NCBI GenBank assembly: GCA_030425385.1
Contig: JAUIAH010000010.1
Coordinates: forward strand, 1 to 64,000
Source of the DNA: Verrucomicrobiia bacterium
GTDB taxonomy: Bacteria; Verrucomicrobiota; Verrucomicrobiia; Verrucomicrobiales; DEV007
Direction: 5' to 3'
DNA length: 64,000 bases
Shown: piece by piece, positions 26,215-34,669 of the stretch
How positions within the stretch are numbered: the stretch's first letter is position 1
Layout of the letters: each line of letters begins with the position of its first letter
Translations under genes and position numbers: made by a program
The notes under the pieces: generated by a model
What the model saw: the letters and a program-made list of their open reading frames with translations, nothing else
What the model was told of the DNA's origin: nothing
Databases searched by the model: none

Positions 26215-27723
26215 ATGAGAAAGACAGTTCTCATCATTCTCCTCGCCAGCAGCTTGGTCGCCTCGTGGATCTGGCCGCGCTTCGGTTGGGAAATCTCGCC
26301 CTCTCCGCAGGCACCTGTGGTCAACGCCCCAGACCCACGGGAAGATCCTGAACCTTCCGAGGCACCACCCAGCCTCACCATCGCACTAGAAGCGATCATG
26401 GACGCCATGCAGGCCGCACCCGGTTTTGAAGGTGCTAGTCTCGGTCTCTGCGTCCTGAGCGATCACACCGATCCTGTGTATGCCTATCGCGCGGAGGAAT
26501 CAATGACTCCCGCATCGACCTTAAAAGCCGTGACTTCAGCCACGGCTCTCGAAATGTTAGGGCCGGACTTCCGATTCGAAACCAAGCTCGCAGCAACTAA
26601 ACCTTTCGTTCCGAACGATGAAGGTACTTTCACCGGCGATCTCATCATCGTCGGCGGTGGAGATCCCACCTTCGCCAAACCCACCCTGTCGCTTTGGGCC
26701 GCACAATTGAAGAAGAAGGGATTGCGAAAACTGTCAGGACGCGTCCTCGCAGATGCCCGCCATTTCCCGGACGCGCTCATTCCCAATGCCTGGGATTGGG
26801 GTGATGTGAGCAACTATTACGGTGCGGCCCCCTCAGGTCTGAACCTTGATTACAACCGCTTCGAGGTCGCTTGGAAACCTGCGGAAACCGTGGGCGAACC
26901 CGCAGTCCTCCATGCGATGCAGCCTCCCCTTCCCTGGCTTGAGCGAGACCTACGCTGCATGACAGGCCCAGCGGAGAGCCAATCGTGGACCTCGATCTAT
27001 GGAGGCCCCTATGCAAACACTCTCACCTTTCGAGGAAGCATTCCGTTAGGGTCAACGTCTATCAATGCGCAAGGGGCCATTCCCGATCCTGCCTATCACG
27101 CGGCCCATGCCTTGCAGGAGCAGCTCACCCTCCTCGACATCGCGGTCACAGACGAACCCTCAACCTCTCGCCGCCTCACCAGCATGCCAGAAGCGAAAGA
27201 GGTGCTCTTCGCACACCGCTCAGAGCCCCTTCCAAAGATCATCCGCTACCTGCACCGCACCAGCGATAACATGGTCACCGAATGCCTCTTCCTATCACTA
27301 ACGAAACAGGATCCTCTGCAACGAAGTGGTCAGGAGATCGTCACCATGCACTGGGCCAAGCGCGGCGTCCCTCTCCATGGCCTGCGCATGGAGGACGGGA
27401 GTGGATTGGCAAGGGCGGACTACATTCGGCCTCTGGATATGGCCCAGGTCCTTTGGGCAGCCCGCCGTGGCCCTCACGGAGACACCTATTTCGACACGCT
27501 CAATCGCTACCACAACGGGCGTGTCCGGTGGAAAGGAGGTGCCATGTCACGGGTCCGCGCCTACACCGGCTATAGCGACAATGGTTATACCTTTGCCCTG
27601 ATGATTAATAACTACCTAATAGACGCATCTACACTCGCCGACTGGCGCACGCGCCTCGTCAACGCGATCCTCGAGGCACCTCACCCGAGGACGAATAGCA
27701 ATGAAGATCGTCGGCGGCATTAG
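26215..27723 (+). CDS. dacB: D-alanyl-D-alanine carboxypeptidase/endopeptidase (PBP4 type, DacB)
   Basis: A 502-residue periplasmic peptidase of family S13, trimming the pentapeptide or cutting cross-links in peptidoglycan. A signal sequence or anchor (TVLIILLASSLVASWIW) precedes the serine motif SxxK with Ser101 and Lys104 (TPASTLKAV). The second motif is Ser-Asp-Asn in RTSDNMVTE, and the third is Lys-Gly-Gly (RWKGGAMS) in place of the commoner Lys-Thr-Gly. The S13 insert GTFTGDLIIVGGGDPTF and the SGLARADYIRPLD region are typical. The ATG at 26215 is chosen because it places the signal peptide at the N-terminus; an upstream frame from 26107 would overlap the divergent RHS gene leader. No operon partner is apparent. 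Confidence 0.93.
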   Translation: MRKTVLIILLASSLVASWIWPRFGWEISPSPQAPVVNAPDPREDPEPSEAPPSLTIALEAIMDAMQAAPGFEGASLGLCVLSDHTDPVYAYRAEESMTPASTLKAVTSATALEMLGPDFRFETKLAATKPFVPNDEGTFTGDLIIVGGGDPTFAKPTLSLWAAQLKKKGLRKLSGRVLADARHFPDALIPNAWDWGDVSNYYGAAPSGLNLDYNRFEVAWKPAETVGEPAVLHAMQPPLPWLERDLRCMTGPAESQSWTSIYGGPYANTLTFRGSIPLGSTSINAQGAIPDPAYHAAHALQEQLTLLDIAVTDEPSTSRRLTSMPEAKEVLFAHRSEPLPKIIRYLHRTSDNMVTECLFLSLTKQDPLQRSGQEIVTMHWAKRGVPLHGLRMEDGSGLARADYIRPLDMAQVLWAARRGPHGDTYFDTLNRYHNGRVRWKGGAMSRVRAYTGYSDNGYTFALMINNYLIDASTLADWRTRLVNAILEAPHPRTNSNEDRRRH

Positions 27724-27786
27724 GTTGGAGATCTTTAGATGATTGTTATTTCAGAACAAATCACCATTGATCAATAAAGAACCTGT

Positions 27787-28881
27787 CTATTGGATGAAGG
27801 CAATGCGCATCTGCTTGGGCAGATAGGCAACCTTCAACGCGTCACCTAACACATCGGCTTCACGCTCATTGGCCAAGGTGGCAAAGGCTTCATCGGGAGC
27901 CGTGCCGACCTTGATGGCGCGCATGTAGTTCTCCATCCCTTTCCCTTTACGGTCGAGGTAGGCGAAGAAATAGAAGCTGATGAGAGCAGACGACCGCGAC
28001 TTGTTTCCTTCCAAACCCTCTGCTCGAAGCTTGCGGTAGTCCAAGGCGGCCACGGCCGTGGGCGGCAGGGAGGGTATGGTCTTGGCAGTCAATCCATACA
28101 CTTTCGCGAGATGCTCTTTCATATTGGCCAATGGATCGTTCATATCGACGATCAACGCGTCCTGCTGATAAGGCGCTGCCGCAATGGTTTCGGTGACGGC
28201 GACGGCCAACCAAGGCGGCAAGGTTTCCAATTGCTGGCCTAACAACGTGTACGCTACTTCGCGGGCGAGCGCAGGCGAGGGCTTCAAGCGCGGCAGGGGT
28301 GCCAACAGCTGATTCTTGCCCAAATTGAACACGGCGGGTTGCTCGGCGCCGAGATCTTCCTGCGCGGATATTTCAAAGTCCGAGTCTGTAAGATACACTT
28401 TCACCTGGAAGTGCGATTCCGCGGGCTTGGGCGTGACGTCGATCGGCAACTCGGAAAAGGCGTGGTAGATGGCCTCAAAGAATTGAGCAATTTCTTCAAT
28501 CTGATCTGCCTTGGCTTGACCAACGATATCGTATTCAAAGTGCTTGGTTCGGAGGACTGTTTGCGTGTCTGTGGATTTGACCTCCGCAAGTGTCGCATCG
28601 GCTTTCACTGGACTGGTGGATCCTGGCGCGGGCTTCCATTTGCGGAATGCTAGCTGATCCGTGAGGCTAAACTTGGTGATGGCCAAGGTGTGCGTCTTGC
28701 CGTTCTTCGTGGTGAACGTGACATTGTCATTCTCCACTTTCTCAATCTTCACCGTCAGCGTACGCCCGCGGATGTCTTTCACTTCCTTCCATGGCTCTTC
28801 AGCCAGACTGCCGAAGGTGAGGATTCCCATGGTCGCCAGGCACACGCTCCAACGGTTCACGTGATTTGAGGTAGGGTGCAT
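27787..28881 (-). CDS. Secreted protein with SHD1-like domain, metalloprotease-like unknown
   Basis: A 364-residue exported protein. After a signal peptide (residues 1-27) comes a small SH3-like SHD1 module (DIRGRTLTVKIEKVENDNVT, then KNGKTHTLAITKFS with a conserved DQ end), widespread at the N-termini of secreted PVC proteins. The remaining 250 residues (TKHFEYDIVGQAKADQIEEI, AREVAYTLLGQQLETLPPWL) resemble the peptidase-like DUF1570 arrangement, but the expected His-Glu-x-x-His zinc motif is replaced by AREVAYTLL, so catalysis looks doubtful. Likely it is a periplasmic structural or degenerate peptidase-like protein. The ATG at 28881 starts the signal peptide. The gene is divergent from the AsmA-like gene at 28980 with about 100 bp between them. 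Confidence 0.68.
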   Translation of the reverse strand: MHPTSNHVNRWSVCLATMGILTFGSLAEEPWKEVKDIRGRTLTVKIEKVENDNVTFTTKNGKTHTLAITKFSLTDQLAFRKWKPAPGSTSPVKADATLAEVKSTDTQTVLRTKHFEYDIVGQAKADQIEEIAQFFEAIYHAFSELPIDVTPKPAESHFQVKVYLTDSDFEISAQEDLGAEQPAVFNLGKNQLLAPLPRLKPSPALAREVAYTLLGQQLETLPPWLAVAVTETIAAAPYQQDALIVDMNDPLANMKEHLAKVYGLTAKTIPSLPPTAVAALDYRKLRAEGLEGNKSRSSALISFYFFAYLDRKGKGMENYMRAIKVGTAPDEAFATLANEREADVLGDALKVAYLPKQMRIAFIQ

Positions 28882-28979
28882 ACCCTGCAGCTTGAGGAGG
28901 ACGCGTGAAATTGCAATCCTAGAAGGGAATCCAAATTGACACTCGCGTCGTCGCGAGACCTGCCGCACCGTGCCCGGTC

Positions 28980-30356
28980 ATGACTCGATGGATCCGTCGC
29001 CTCCTTCTCCTCGGCATCGTCCTTCTCGTGGGCGGCGCGCTCCTCCTTTACCTCGTGGCCAACGTCTTCTTCGAGCCGCAGCGCCTCGTGCGCAAACTTG
29101 AGAAACGCCTCAATTGCCGCGCTCACATCGCCCAGGCAGACCTCTCTCTCTTCAGTCAGCCCGCCCGACTGGAAATCCAGCATTTGGCCCTGGCTCAACG
29201 CGACGACTACGCACGCCAGCGGACGCCGTTAGACGAACGGCCGCCGCTCACGGAGTCCGAGATCGCGATCGAGAAACTCTCGCTCTCCGTGTCATTCCCT
29301 CACCTACTGATCGGGAAACTGCATGTGCACGAACTGGTCGGCAGCGGGATCGACGCTCGTATGATTGAACCGGAAGATGGGGACCACTCCCTCGATCGCC
29401 TCTTCGACAAGCCTGATCGAACGCCCAAGAAAGATCGCCCCAAGGACGATGACGCTGCCAGCGAGGACGACGAGGATGACGATAGCGACGAGGATGACAC
29501 CATTGATCGCCTCAAGGTTCCGGCCACACTGCGCTCCGCGCGCATTGAGGACATGCGTTTCGTCATCGAGCTGATCGAGAAGAAGACACGCCTCACTTGG
29601 AGTGATGTGCATTTGGATCTCACTGATGTCTCCATCTCTCCCAAAGACTTAGAGAACCACAACCGCGCGACCATTGCCGTCAATGCCAAGTTAGCATTCG
29701 ATCATCGCGAGACGGATGAGCATTATGGTCAAATGGTTTTGCAAGGCTTAGGCCTCGTGACCCCCGTCGATCCCGAAACGCGCAAGCTGGAACCCTCCAT
29801 CGATTTCCGCATCGACGTTCTGCCCGAGACCTATGTGGAGACAGCCCCTCTCATTGATGCCGTTGTGGATCGGTTAGGTGATTTGAAGCGCTTCGGCATT
29901 GGATTTGATCGGCTCAAGATTGGCGGGCACCTCCAAGAGCAGACTCTCCTTCGCGCCACCTATCACGATCACCAAATCACGCTTCAGAAAGATTCAACAT
30001 TTCTCTTCCAGGACTTCGAAGTGGCGTTGGAAGAAGGCAGTTGGTATGAGACCGAAGACAGTCATCATCACTTCATGTCCAAGCTGACGGCGGGCCCGGC
30101 GCTGACGGAGCGCACCTTGGAAAGCGTCGATCGCTTCCTCTCTCGAAAGCTCAAGTTCTTGCCGCCGCAAACGTTTCGTCGTGTGGTGAGCAAGCACTTT
30201 GTCGAGGATGGTCGCGTGGCGATCAAGCTCACCACGAAAGGCGACATCGGTCGACCTCGCGTCCATTTCTCTGAGAAGCTTCCTGACATCGACATCGATT
30301 CCGTGAAGGACAGCGCGGAGGACTTGATCGATGGGCTCAAGGGGCTCTTTGATTAA
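28980..30356 (+). CDS. AsmA/DUF748-like inner-membrane protein
   Basis: A 458-residue protein with an N-terminal membrane anchor (residues 6-27, RRLLLLGIVLLVGGALLLYL) and a periplasmic beta-rich body of the AsmA/TamB-related type: FFEPQRLVRKLEKRLNCRAH near the membrane and IEKLSLSVSFPHLLIGKLHV further in. Such proteins form beta-taco bridges thought to move phospholipid to the outer membrane. A very acidic linker of Asp, Glu and Ser (about residues 156-182) interrupts the domain and is unusual. No gene partner is apparent: a divergent gene lies upstream, and a 157-bp gap separates it from the next gene. Family assignment is from the N-terminal organisation and is tentative. Confidence 0.6.
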   Translation: MTRWIRRLLLLGIVLLVGGALLLYLVANVFFEPQRLVRKLEKRLNCRAHIAQADLSLFSQPARLEIQHLALAQRDDYARQRTPLDERPPLTESEIAIEKLSLSVSFPHLLIGKLHVHELVGSGIDARMIEPEDGDHSLDRLFDKPDRTPKKDRPKDDDAASEDDEDDDSDEDDTIDRLKVPATLRSARIEDMRFVIELIEKKTRLTWSDVHLDLTDVSISPKDLENHNRATIAVNAKLAFDHRETDEHYGQMVLQGLGLVTPVDPETRKLEPSIDFRIDVLPETYVETAPLIDAVVDRLGDLKRFGIGFDRLKIGGHLQEQTLLRATYHDHQITLQKDSTFLFQDFEVALEEGSWYETEDSHHHFMSKLTAGPALTERTLESVDRFLSRKLKFLPPQTFRRVVSKHFVEDGRVAIKLTTKGDIGRPRVHFSEKLPDIDIDSVKDSAEDLIDGLKGLFD

Positions 30357-30513
30357 ATCGATCGATCGGGCATCGCCTTAGGTTTGCGAAAGCAGCCAAC
30401 CCTGCAATGCAGGTGCTAGAGAGGATGTCCTTGGCAGGCCTCTATTTCCTCTCACTCCGAGACCCACGCACTTCCTTCATTGCGAGTGCCTCGCGCTAAG
30501 TTAGACTGACCGT

Positions 30514-31218
30514 GTGAAATGCGTTTCCTGTGGTGGCAATCTGTCAGGCCTCGATCCGGTCTGTCCGTTCTGTGGTTCGCGCGAGCAAGTCGATCTCCGC
30601 ACGGTGAATCAGCGAAATCTCGGCAAGGCAGAGGGCATGGCCTGCCCGCGCTGCGAATCTGACCTGCACATCTGGTCAGTAGAGACGGCCCAAGCAGAAT
30701 CCAAACTCGAGGTGGAAAGGTGCTCGCATTGCCATGGACTGTTCTTCAATCCTGGAGAATTGGAGACCTTTCTCCACTCGGAGATTGTCGATACCGTGTG
30801 GCTAGACCACGCCAAGATGGAGGCCATGCGTCCCACGGAAACGGACCCTCTCGGTCGTCTCGGTGTCCGTGAACGGCACTATCTCCCCTGCCCGACGTGC
30901 AAGGAGATCATGAACTCGCAGAACTTTGGACGGCGCAGTGGTGTGCTCGTCGATCTCTGTCGTCACCATGGCATTTGGTTAGACGGTGGCGAGCTCCAGA
31001 AGCTCTCCGAATGGTGGCGAGCGGGCGGCAAACATGTGCACCAAGCCAATGAAACGGAGAAAGCGCGTCGACTCGCTGCCGGCCCGGCCGCAAGCGAAGC
31101 GATCACGCCGATGTTCCGGGCTGAGTCCGATCCCGAGCCCCTCTGGGGAAGACGCCGCTCTTCCACGATCGATCTCATCGCTCTTCTCGGACTCATTGTG
31201 GGCTACTTTCTGAAATAG
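30514..31218 (+). CDS. Zinc-ribbon (TFIIB-type) protein with C-terminal membrane helix
   Basis: A 234-residue protein with a GTG start. Three Cys clusters are visible: CVSCGGNLSGLDPVCPFC near the N-terminus, CPRCESDLHIW with CSHCHGLFFNPGELE (zf-TFIIB pattern with GLFFNPGELE after the second pair), and CPTCKEIMNSQNFGRRSGVL with CRHHGIWLDGGELQKL, a second zf-TFIIB copy. The C-terminus ends in a single hydrophobic helix (TIDLIALLGLIVGYFL). These proteins bind zinc and their function is unknown. The stop codon and the next 16 bases belong to a 25-bp sequence repeated exactly beside trkA at 34645-34669, suggesting that this gene originally adjoined trkA. Confidence 0.8.
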   Translation: MKCVSCGGNLSGLDPVCPFCGSREQVDLRTVNQRNLGKAEGMACPRCESDLHIWSVETAQAESKLEVERCSHCHGLFFNPGELETFLHSEIVDTVWLDHAKMEAMRPTETDPLGRLGVRERHYLPCPTCKEIMNSQNFGRRSGVLVDLCRHHGIWLDGGELQKLSEWWRAGGKHVHQANETEKARRLAAGPAASEAITPMFRAESDPEPLWGRRRSSTIDLIALLGLIVGYFLK

Positions 31219-31234
31219 CTCACTTCTTGGTGAC
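31210..31234 (+). repeat. 25-bp direct repeat, left copy
   Basis: An exact copy of the 25 bases at 34645-34669 in the same orientation. It spans the last codons and stop of the zinc-ribbon gene. A diverged version lies between the sigma factor and kinase genes near 31994-32013. The two exact copies bracket the sigma-kinase module. Confidence 0.95.
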
Positions 31235-31252
31235 CTCCTAACAACGCGTCCC

Positions 31253-31969
31253 CTAGGAACGTAGGATCGCGAGGATCTCGTTCAGCTCCTCATCGGGATC
31301 CGCATCAGCGGAAAGGGTGTCGCTCACTTCACGGCGCAAGAGCTGGCGGTAACGGCGTCGCAAGCGGTGCACCGCGACTTTCACGGCGGACTCGGTAAGG
31401 CCGACTTCCTTGCCGATAGCGCGATACCCCTGTTCCGTTGTTTCCCCGACTAGGGTCGCCTTGATCTGGGCAAACAAACGCCCTTGCCCGCGCCCAGTCA
31501 TCTCCCTGTCAAGATCAGCCATGACCTTACAAAGAAGCGTTAGGGCCCATTCTCGATCAAACAGCTGCTCGGGCGTGCGTTGGCCGATCGCCTGCTGGTT
31601 ATAGGAGGCTTCCGCGACTTCGGGATCGATGTCGACATGGATCACCTTGCCACCACGCTTCTCGCGTTGCGTGTGGTGATAGTCATTGATGAGATAATGT
31701 TTGAGACTCGCGAGAAGGTAGTTTCGCAACCGGCTCTTCTGCGCATCCGCACGTTCAAACAACTTCGTTTCCAAGAGCCTAGCAAAGAAGCCTTGGGTCA
31801 AATCTTGCGCTTCGTGATGGGAGCGGCCGCTTCGTCTGACAAAGGCATAGAGCGGCTGCCAATAGATCTGGCAAAGCTCGTCAAGCGCCCGCTCCGCAAG
31901 CGGAAGGTCCGCCTCGTGCAGTTGTTGCACCAGTGACCAGCGGGTGTTGGAAAAGGCTTCAGCACTCAT
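31253..31969 (-). CDS. ECF RNA polymerase sigma factor (kinase-paired type)
   Basis: A 238-residue ECF-type sigma factor. Region 2 includes LDELCQIYWQPLYAFVRRSG, AQDLTQGFFARLLE and SRLRNYLLASLKHYLINDYH, and region 4 is the helix-turn-helix TEQGYRAIGKEVGLTESAVK with VAVHRLRRRYRQLL. The pattern WQPLYAF plus DLTQGFF is that of the large group of planctomycete and verrucomicrobial ECF factors encoded beside Ser/Thr kinases. A divergently transcribed kinase starts 97 bp away, so the kinase probably controls it, directly or through an unknown anti-sigma; no anti-sigma gene is present. Its own target promoters are not identifiable here. Confidence 0.92.
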   Translation of the reverse strand: MSAEAFSNTRWSLVQQLHEADLPLAERALDELCQIYWQPLYAFVRRSGRSHHEAQDLTQGFFARLLETKLFERADAQKSRLRNYLLASLKHYLINDYHHTQREKRGGKVIHVDIDPEVAEASYNQQAIGQRTPEQLFDREWALTLLCKVMADLDREMTGRGQGRLFAQIKATLVGETTEQGYRAIGKEVGLTESAVKVAVHRLRRRYRQLLRREVSDTLSADADPDEELNEILAILRS

Positions 31970-32066
31970 GGAATCTCATTGATCTGGGCAATCACTCATT
32001 TCTTGGTAACCTCTCAGGCACCGCCTTGTAGGAAGCGCTCGAACACCATTTGCGCTTGATCTACCT

Positions 32067-34616
32067 ATGAAATCAACACCGAAGAATCCTATCTGTAATC
32101 GCTGTGGGGCGGAAGTTCCTGCTAATGCGCCCGGGGCCATCTGTCCCGCCTGTCTTATCGAACAGGGCAAGTCAAGCGGGGTCACCCCCATTTCCGGCTA
32201 CCTCGCGCCACCATTGGCTATCAAGGACCTGCAAGCGCTCTTCCCTCAGTTGGAGATCCTAGAGTTCATCGGCTCCGGCGGCATGGGCGGTGTCTACCGT
32301 GCCCGCCAGCCGCAACTCGAACGCGACGTGGCTCTCAAACTCATTCGCCTAGGAGAGGCTCCGGAGCGACACGAACGCTTCCTCCGAGAAGGCAAAGCTT
32401 TGGCTCAGCTGAACCACCCTAACATCGTGCAGGTCTATGATTCTGGCGTGACCGATGGGCTAGGCTACTTCGTGATGGAATATGTGGATGGGCAGAGCCT
32501 GCAGGCCATCCTACGGGAGGAAACGCTTTCTCCAGAGGAGGCAGAGGATTGTGTGCGACAACTGTGTCAGGCTCTTCAGTACGCCCACAATCGTGGCATC
32601 ACGCATCGGGACATCAAGCCCGGCAATATCCTCATGGCCACCGATGGACAAGTGAAGATCGCCGACTTTGGTCTATCAAAAGCGCTAGAGACTGTTCCCA
32701 GCGGCTTTCATCTCACACTTTCTCAGGAACAGGTCGGGACCCCATACTACATGGCTCCAGAGCAAAGGATGCCGTCGCAAGAAGCCGATCACCGCGCCGA
32801 TCTCTATGCGTTGGGTGTGGTCTACTACGAGATGTTGACCGGCCGGCTGCCCATCGGTCGTGTCGAGAAACCCTCGGTTCATTGCAACATCGATCCGCGT
32901 CTCGATGACTTGGTGCTCGGTGCCATGGACACCAATCCTGACAAACGCCCGAAGTCAGCAGAAGCCTTCCGTGAGAAGTTGGAATCCATTGCCAAGTCAC
33001 CACCGACAAAGCCAAAGCCCCTTCCTAACAAGGCAAGACCTGTTCAAAGCGCTAGACCTCATATACGGGCAGCCTTATGGGCGTTGTCTACAGGCGGCAT
33101 GCTTGGCTTATTAGGAGGCCTTGTCTGCATGGAACTCTTCCCCAAGCGCACCCGGGCGGAAGCCGTCCTCGGCATCACCAACCCTGACACGTGGAAGCTC
33201 GAGGAGACTCCGTTTGCCGGGATGCGAGACGACGCAGTGCTTTCTTCGATTTCCAAAGCTGCAGACCTCCCCACACGCTGGGACACCACCGAGGCCAAAG
33301 CCATCGAACGTCTGCGAAAGCACCAAGAAATCTTGCCTCAACCAGATAGCTCCACCATCCGCGTCCGCTTTGAGGACCCGCAAAGTGAGCATGCCATCAC
33401 GGTGGCCAATCAGTTGGCCCTCACAGTCAACGAATTACCCAGCGATCTCTATGAAGCCCGCAGCATCGTGCAGGTTCCGAGCAATCCGCCCCCAAACATC
33501 TTCATCCCAAAACCTGTCGACACGTTCTTCCCGCTTGAGCACAGAATCGAGATTCTCAACAAGACATTGACTTCGAAAGATGTGATCAACGAAGCATTGG
33601 AGTCCCTTCCAAACTCGGCTCTGGACATTCCTACAGTGAAGGAGCGCCTACGGCTTGATCGCCAGTTTGGAACGGATCTCGTGGCCATCAGCTTCCGTGA
33701 TGAGCGTGCCCACCAAGCAGCGACGATCGTGAATGCCCTTGTCTCTGGTGCGCTGGAAAAGCTTCGCAGTATCGAAATGGCACAATCGAATCAAGCCCTC
33801 GATACCCTACAACGCCAGCTGAATAAGCAAGAGTCTAGAGTTAAAGAAGCTCGCCTACGGATGTTAGACCTAGCAGAACGCTATCGGATCATTGAAATTG
33901 GAGACACCATGATTGGCGAGCCTACCAGAGGTCCGATACTGATGAGTAGCATGCCGACGAAGGCCGAAGCGAACGCCATAGTAGCCCAAGCCAAGATGCA
34001 GTTGGAAAAACTTGCAGGGCTTGAGGGGGAACCGTTGTTTAAGGCTGCTGCCATGCTGGATATCGACGATCCAACCATAGAAACACTCTGGCCCACCTAT
34101 CAGCAATTGACGATTGAGCGGCAAGCTTTGCTCGACCGTGGGCTCGGCGGGAAACACCCAGAAGTGAAGAACGTAGATGGCCAGATTGACAAGGCGACGG
34201 CGATGCTATCGGAAGCGATCGCCAATTTGGTCCAGGTTCTTGAAACCCGAGTTCAGATCGCGAGTTCTCCACCCGTGACGAATCGGGATCAATCCATGGA
34301 TGAACGCCGCAAAGTCGCCGAGTATTCCGAAGCCAGCAAAGAATACGAACTCCAGAAGAACATGCTGGCAAACATGCAAGCGAAGTTCGCCACGGAGCAG
34401 GTAGACCTTACTGCGCCATCACCTTCCTACACTATCAGTGAAGAAGCCGAAGCCCATCTTCGCAAAAGCACCCTCCCAGTGGAAGTGCTTGAAGGTGCCG
34501 TGAGTCTGGGGCGACATGGGATGAACCCCACGACTCTGATGGCAGGCTCGATAGCCTTTGGGCTATTGCTAGGCTTACTCGCACTGTTTCCCATCGTGCG
34601 CCGGGGCGATGGCTGA
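32067..34616 (+). CDS. Transmembrane Ser/Thr protein kinase with Wzz-like sensor region
   Basis: An 849-residue kinase. A cytoplasmic zinc ribbon (CNRCGAEV, CPACL; residues 9-31) precedes a Hanks-type kinase domain (about 65-310): Gly-rich loop IGSGGMGGVYRA, VALKLI lysine, catalytic HRDIKPGN (His about 180), IADFGLSKA, GTPYYMAPEQ. A membrane helix follows (about 333-354, LWALSTGGMLGLLGGLVCME). The extracytoplasmic part resembles the Wzz/GumC polysaccharide co-polymerase fold, with VIVEALxS-like segments and a long coiled coil (TLQRQLNKQESRVKEARLRM), and ends in a second membrane helix (about 821-842, LMAGSIAFGLLLGLLALFPI). This hairpin topology matches chain-length regulators. It probably senses an envelope glycan and signals to the divergent ECF factor. 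The start has no clear ribosome site. Confidence 0.9.
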   Translation: MKSTPKNPICNRCGAEVPANAPGAICPACLIEQGKSSGVTPISGYLAPPLAIKDLQALFPQLEILEFIGSGGMGGVYRARQPQLERDVALKLIRLGEAPERHERFLREGKALAQLNHPNIVQVYDSGVTDGLGYFVMEYVDGQSLQAILREETLSPEEAEDCVRQLCQALQYAHNRGITHRDIKPGNILMATDGQVKIADFGLSKALETVPSGFHLTLSQEQVGTPYYMAPEQRMPSQEADHRADLYALGVVYYEMLTGRLPIGRVEKPSVHCNIDPRLDDLVLGAMDTNPDKRPKSAEAFREKLESIAKSPPTKPKPLPNKARPVQSARPHIRAALWALSTGGMLGLLGGLVCMELFPKRTRAEAVLGITNPDTWKLEETPFAGMRDDAVLSSISKAADLPTRWDTTEAKAIERLRKHQEILPQPDSSTIRVRFEDPQSEHAITVANQLALTVNELPSDLYEARSIVQVPSNPPPNIFIPKPVDTFFPLEHRIEILNKTLTSKDVINEALESLPNSALDIPTVKERLRLDRQFGTDLVAISFRDERAHQAATIVNALVSGALEKLRSIEMAQSNQALDTLQRQLNKQESRVKEARLRMLDLAERYRIIEIGDTMIGEPTRGPILMSSMPTKAEANAIVAQAKMQLEKLAGLEGEPLFKAAAMLDIDDPTIETLWPTYQQLTIERQALLDRGLGGKHPEVKNVDGQIDKATAMLSEAIANLVQVLETRVQIASSPPVTNRDQSMDERRKVAEYSEASKEYELQKNMLANMQAKFATEQVDLTAPSPSYTISEEAEAHLRKSTLPVEVLEGAVSLGRHGMNPTTLMAGSIAFGLLLGLLALFPIVRRGDG

Positions 34617-34644
34617 ATGGCTCTGTGAGGCTGCTCACCAACTC

Positions 34645-34669
34645 CTGAAATAGCTCACTTCTTGGTGAC
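34645..34669 (+). repeat. 25-bp direct repeat, right copy
   Basis: Identical to 31210-31234 and in the same orientation. Its right half is the reverse complement of the last codons of trkA (LVTKK and stop, read on the minus strand), so it is native to trkA while the left copy includes the end of the zinc-ribbon gene. This is the configuration expected of a duplicated insertion target. Confidence 0.95.
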
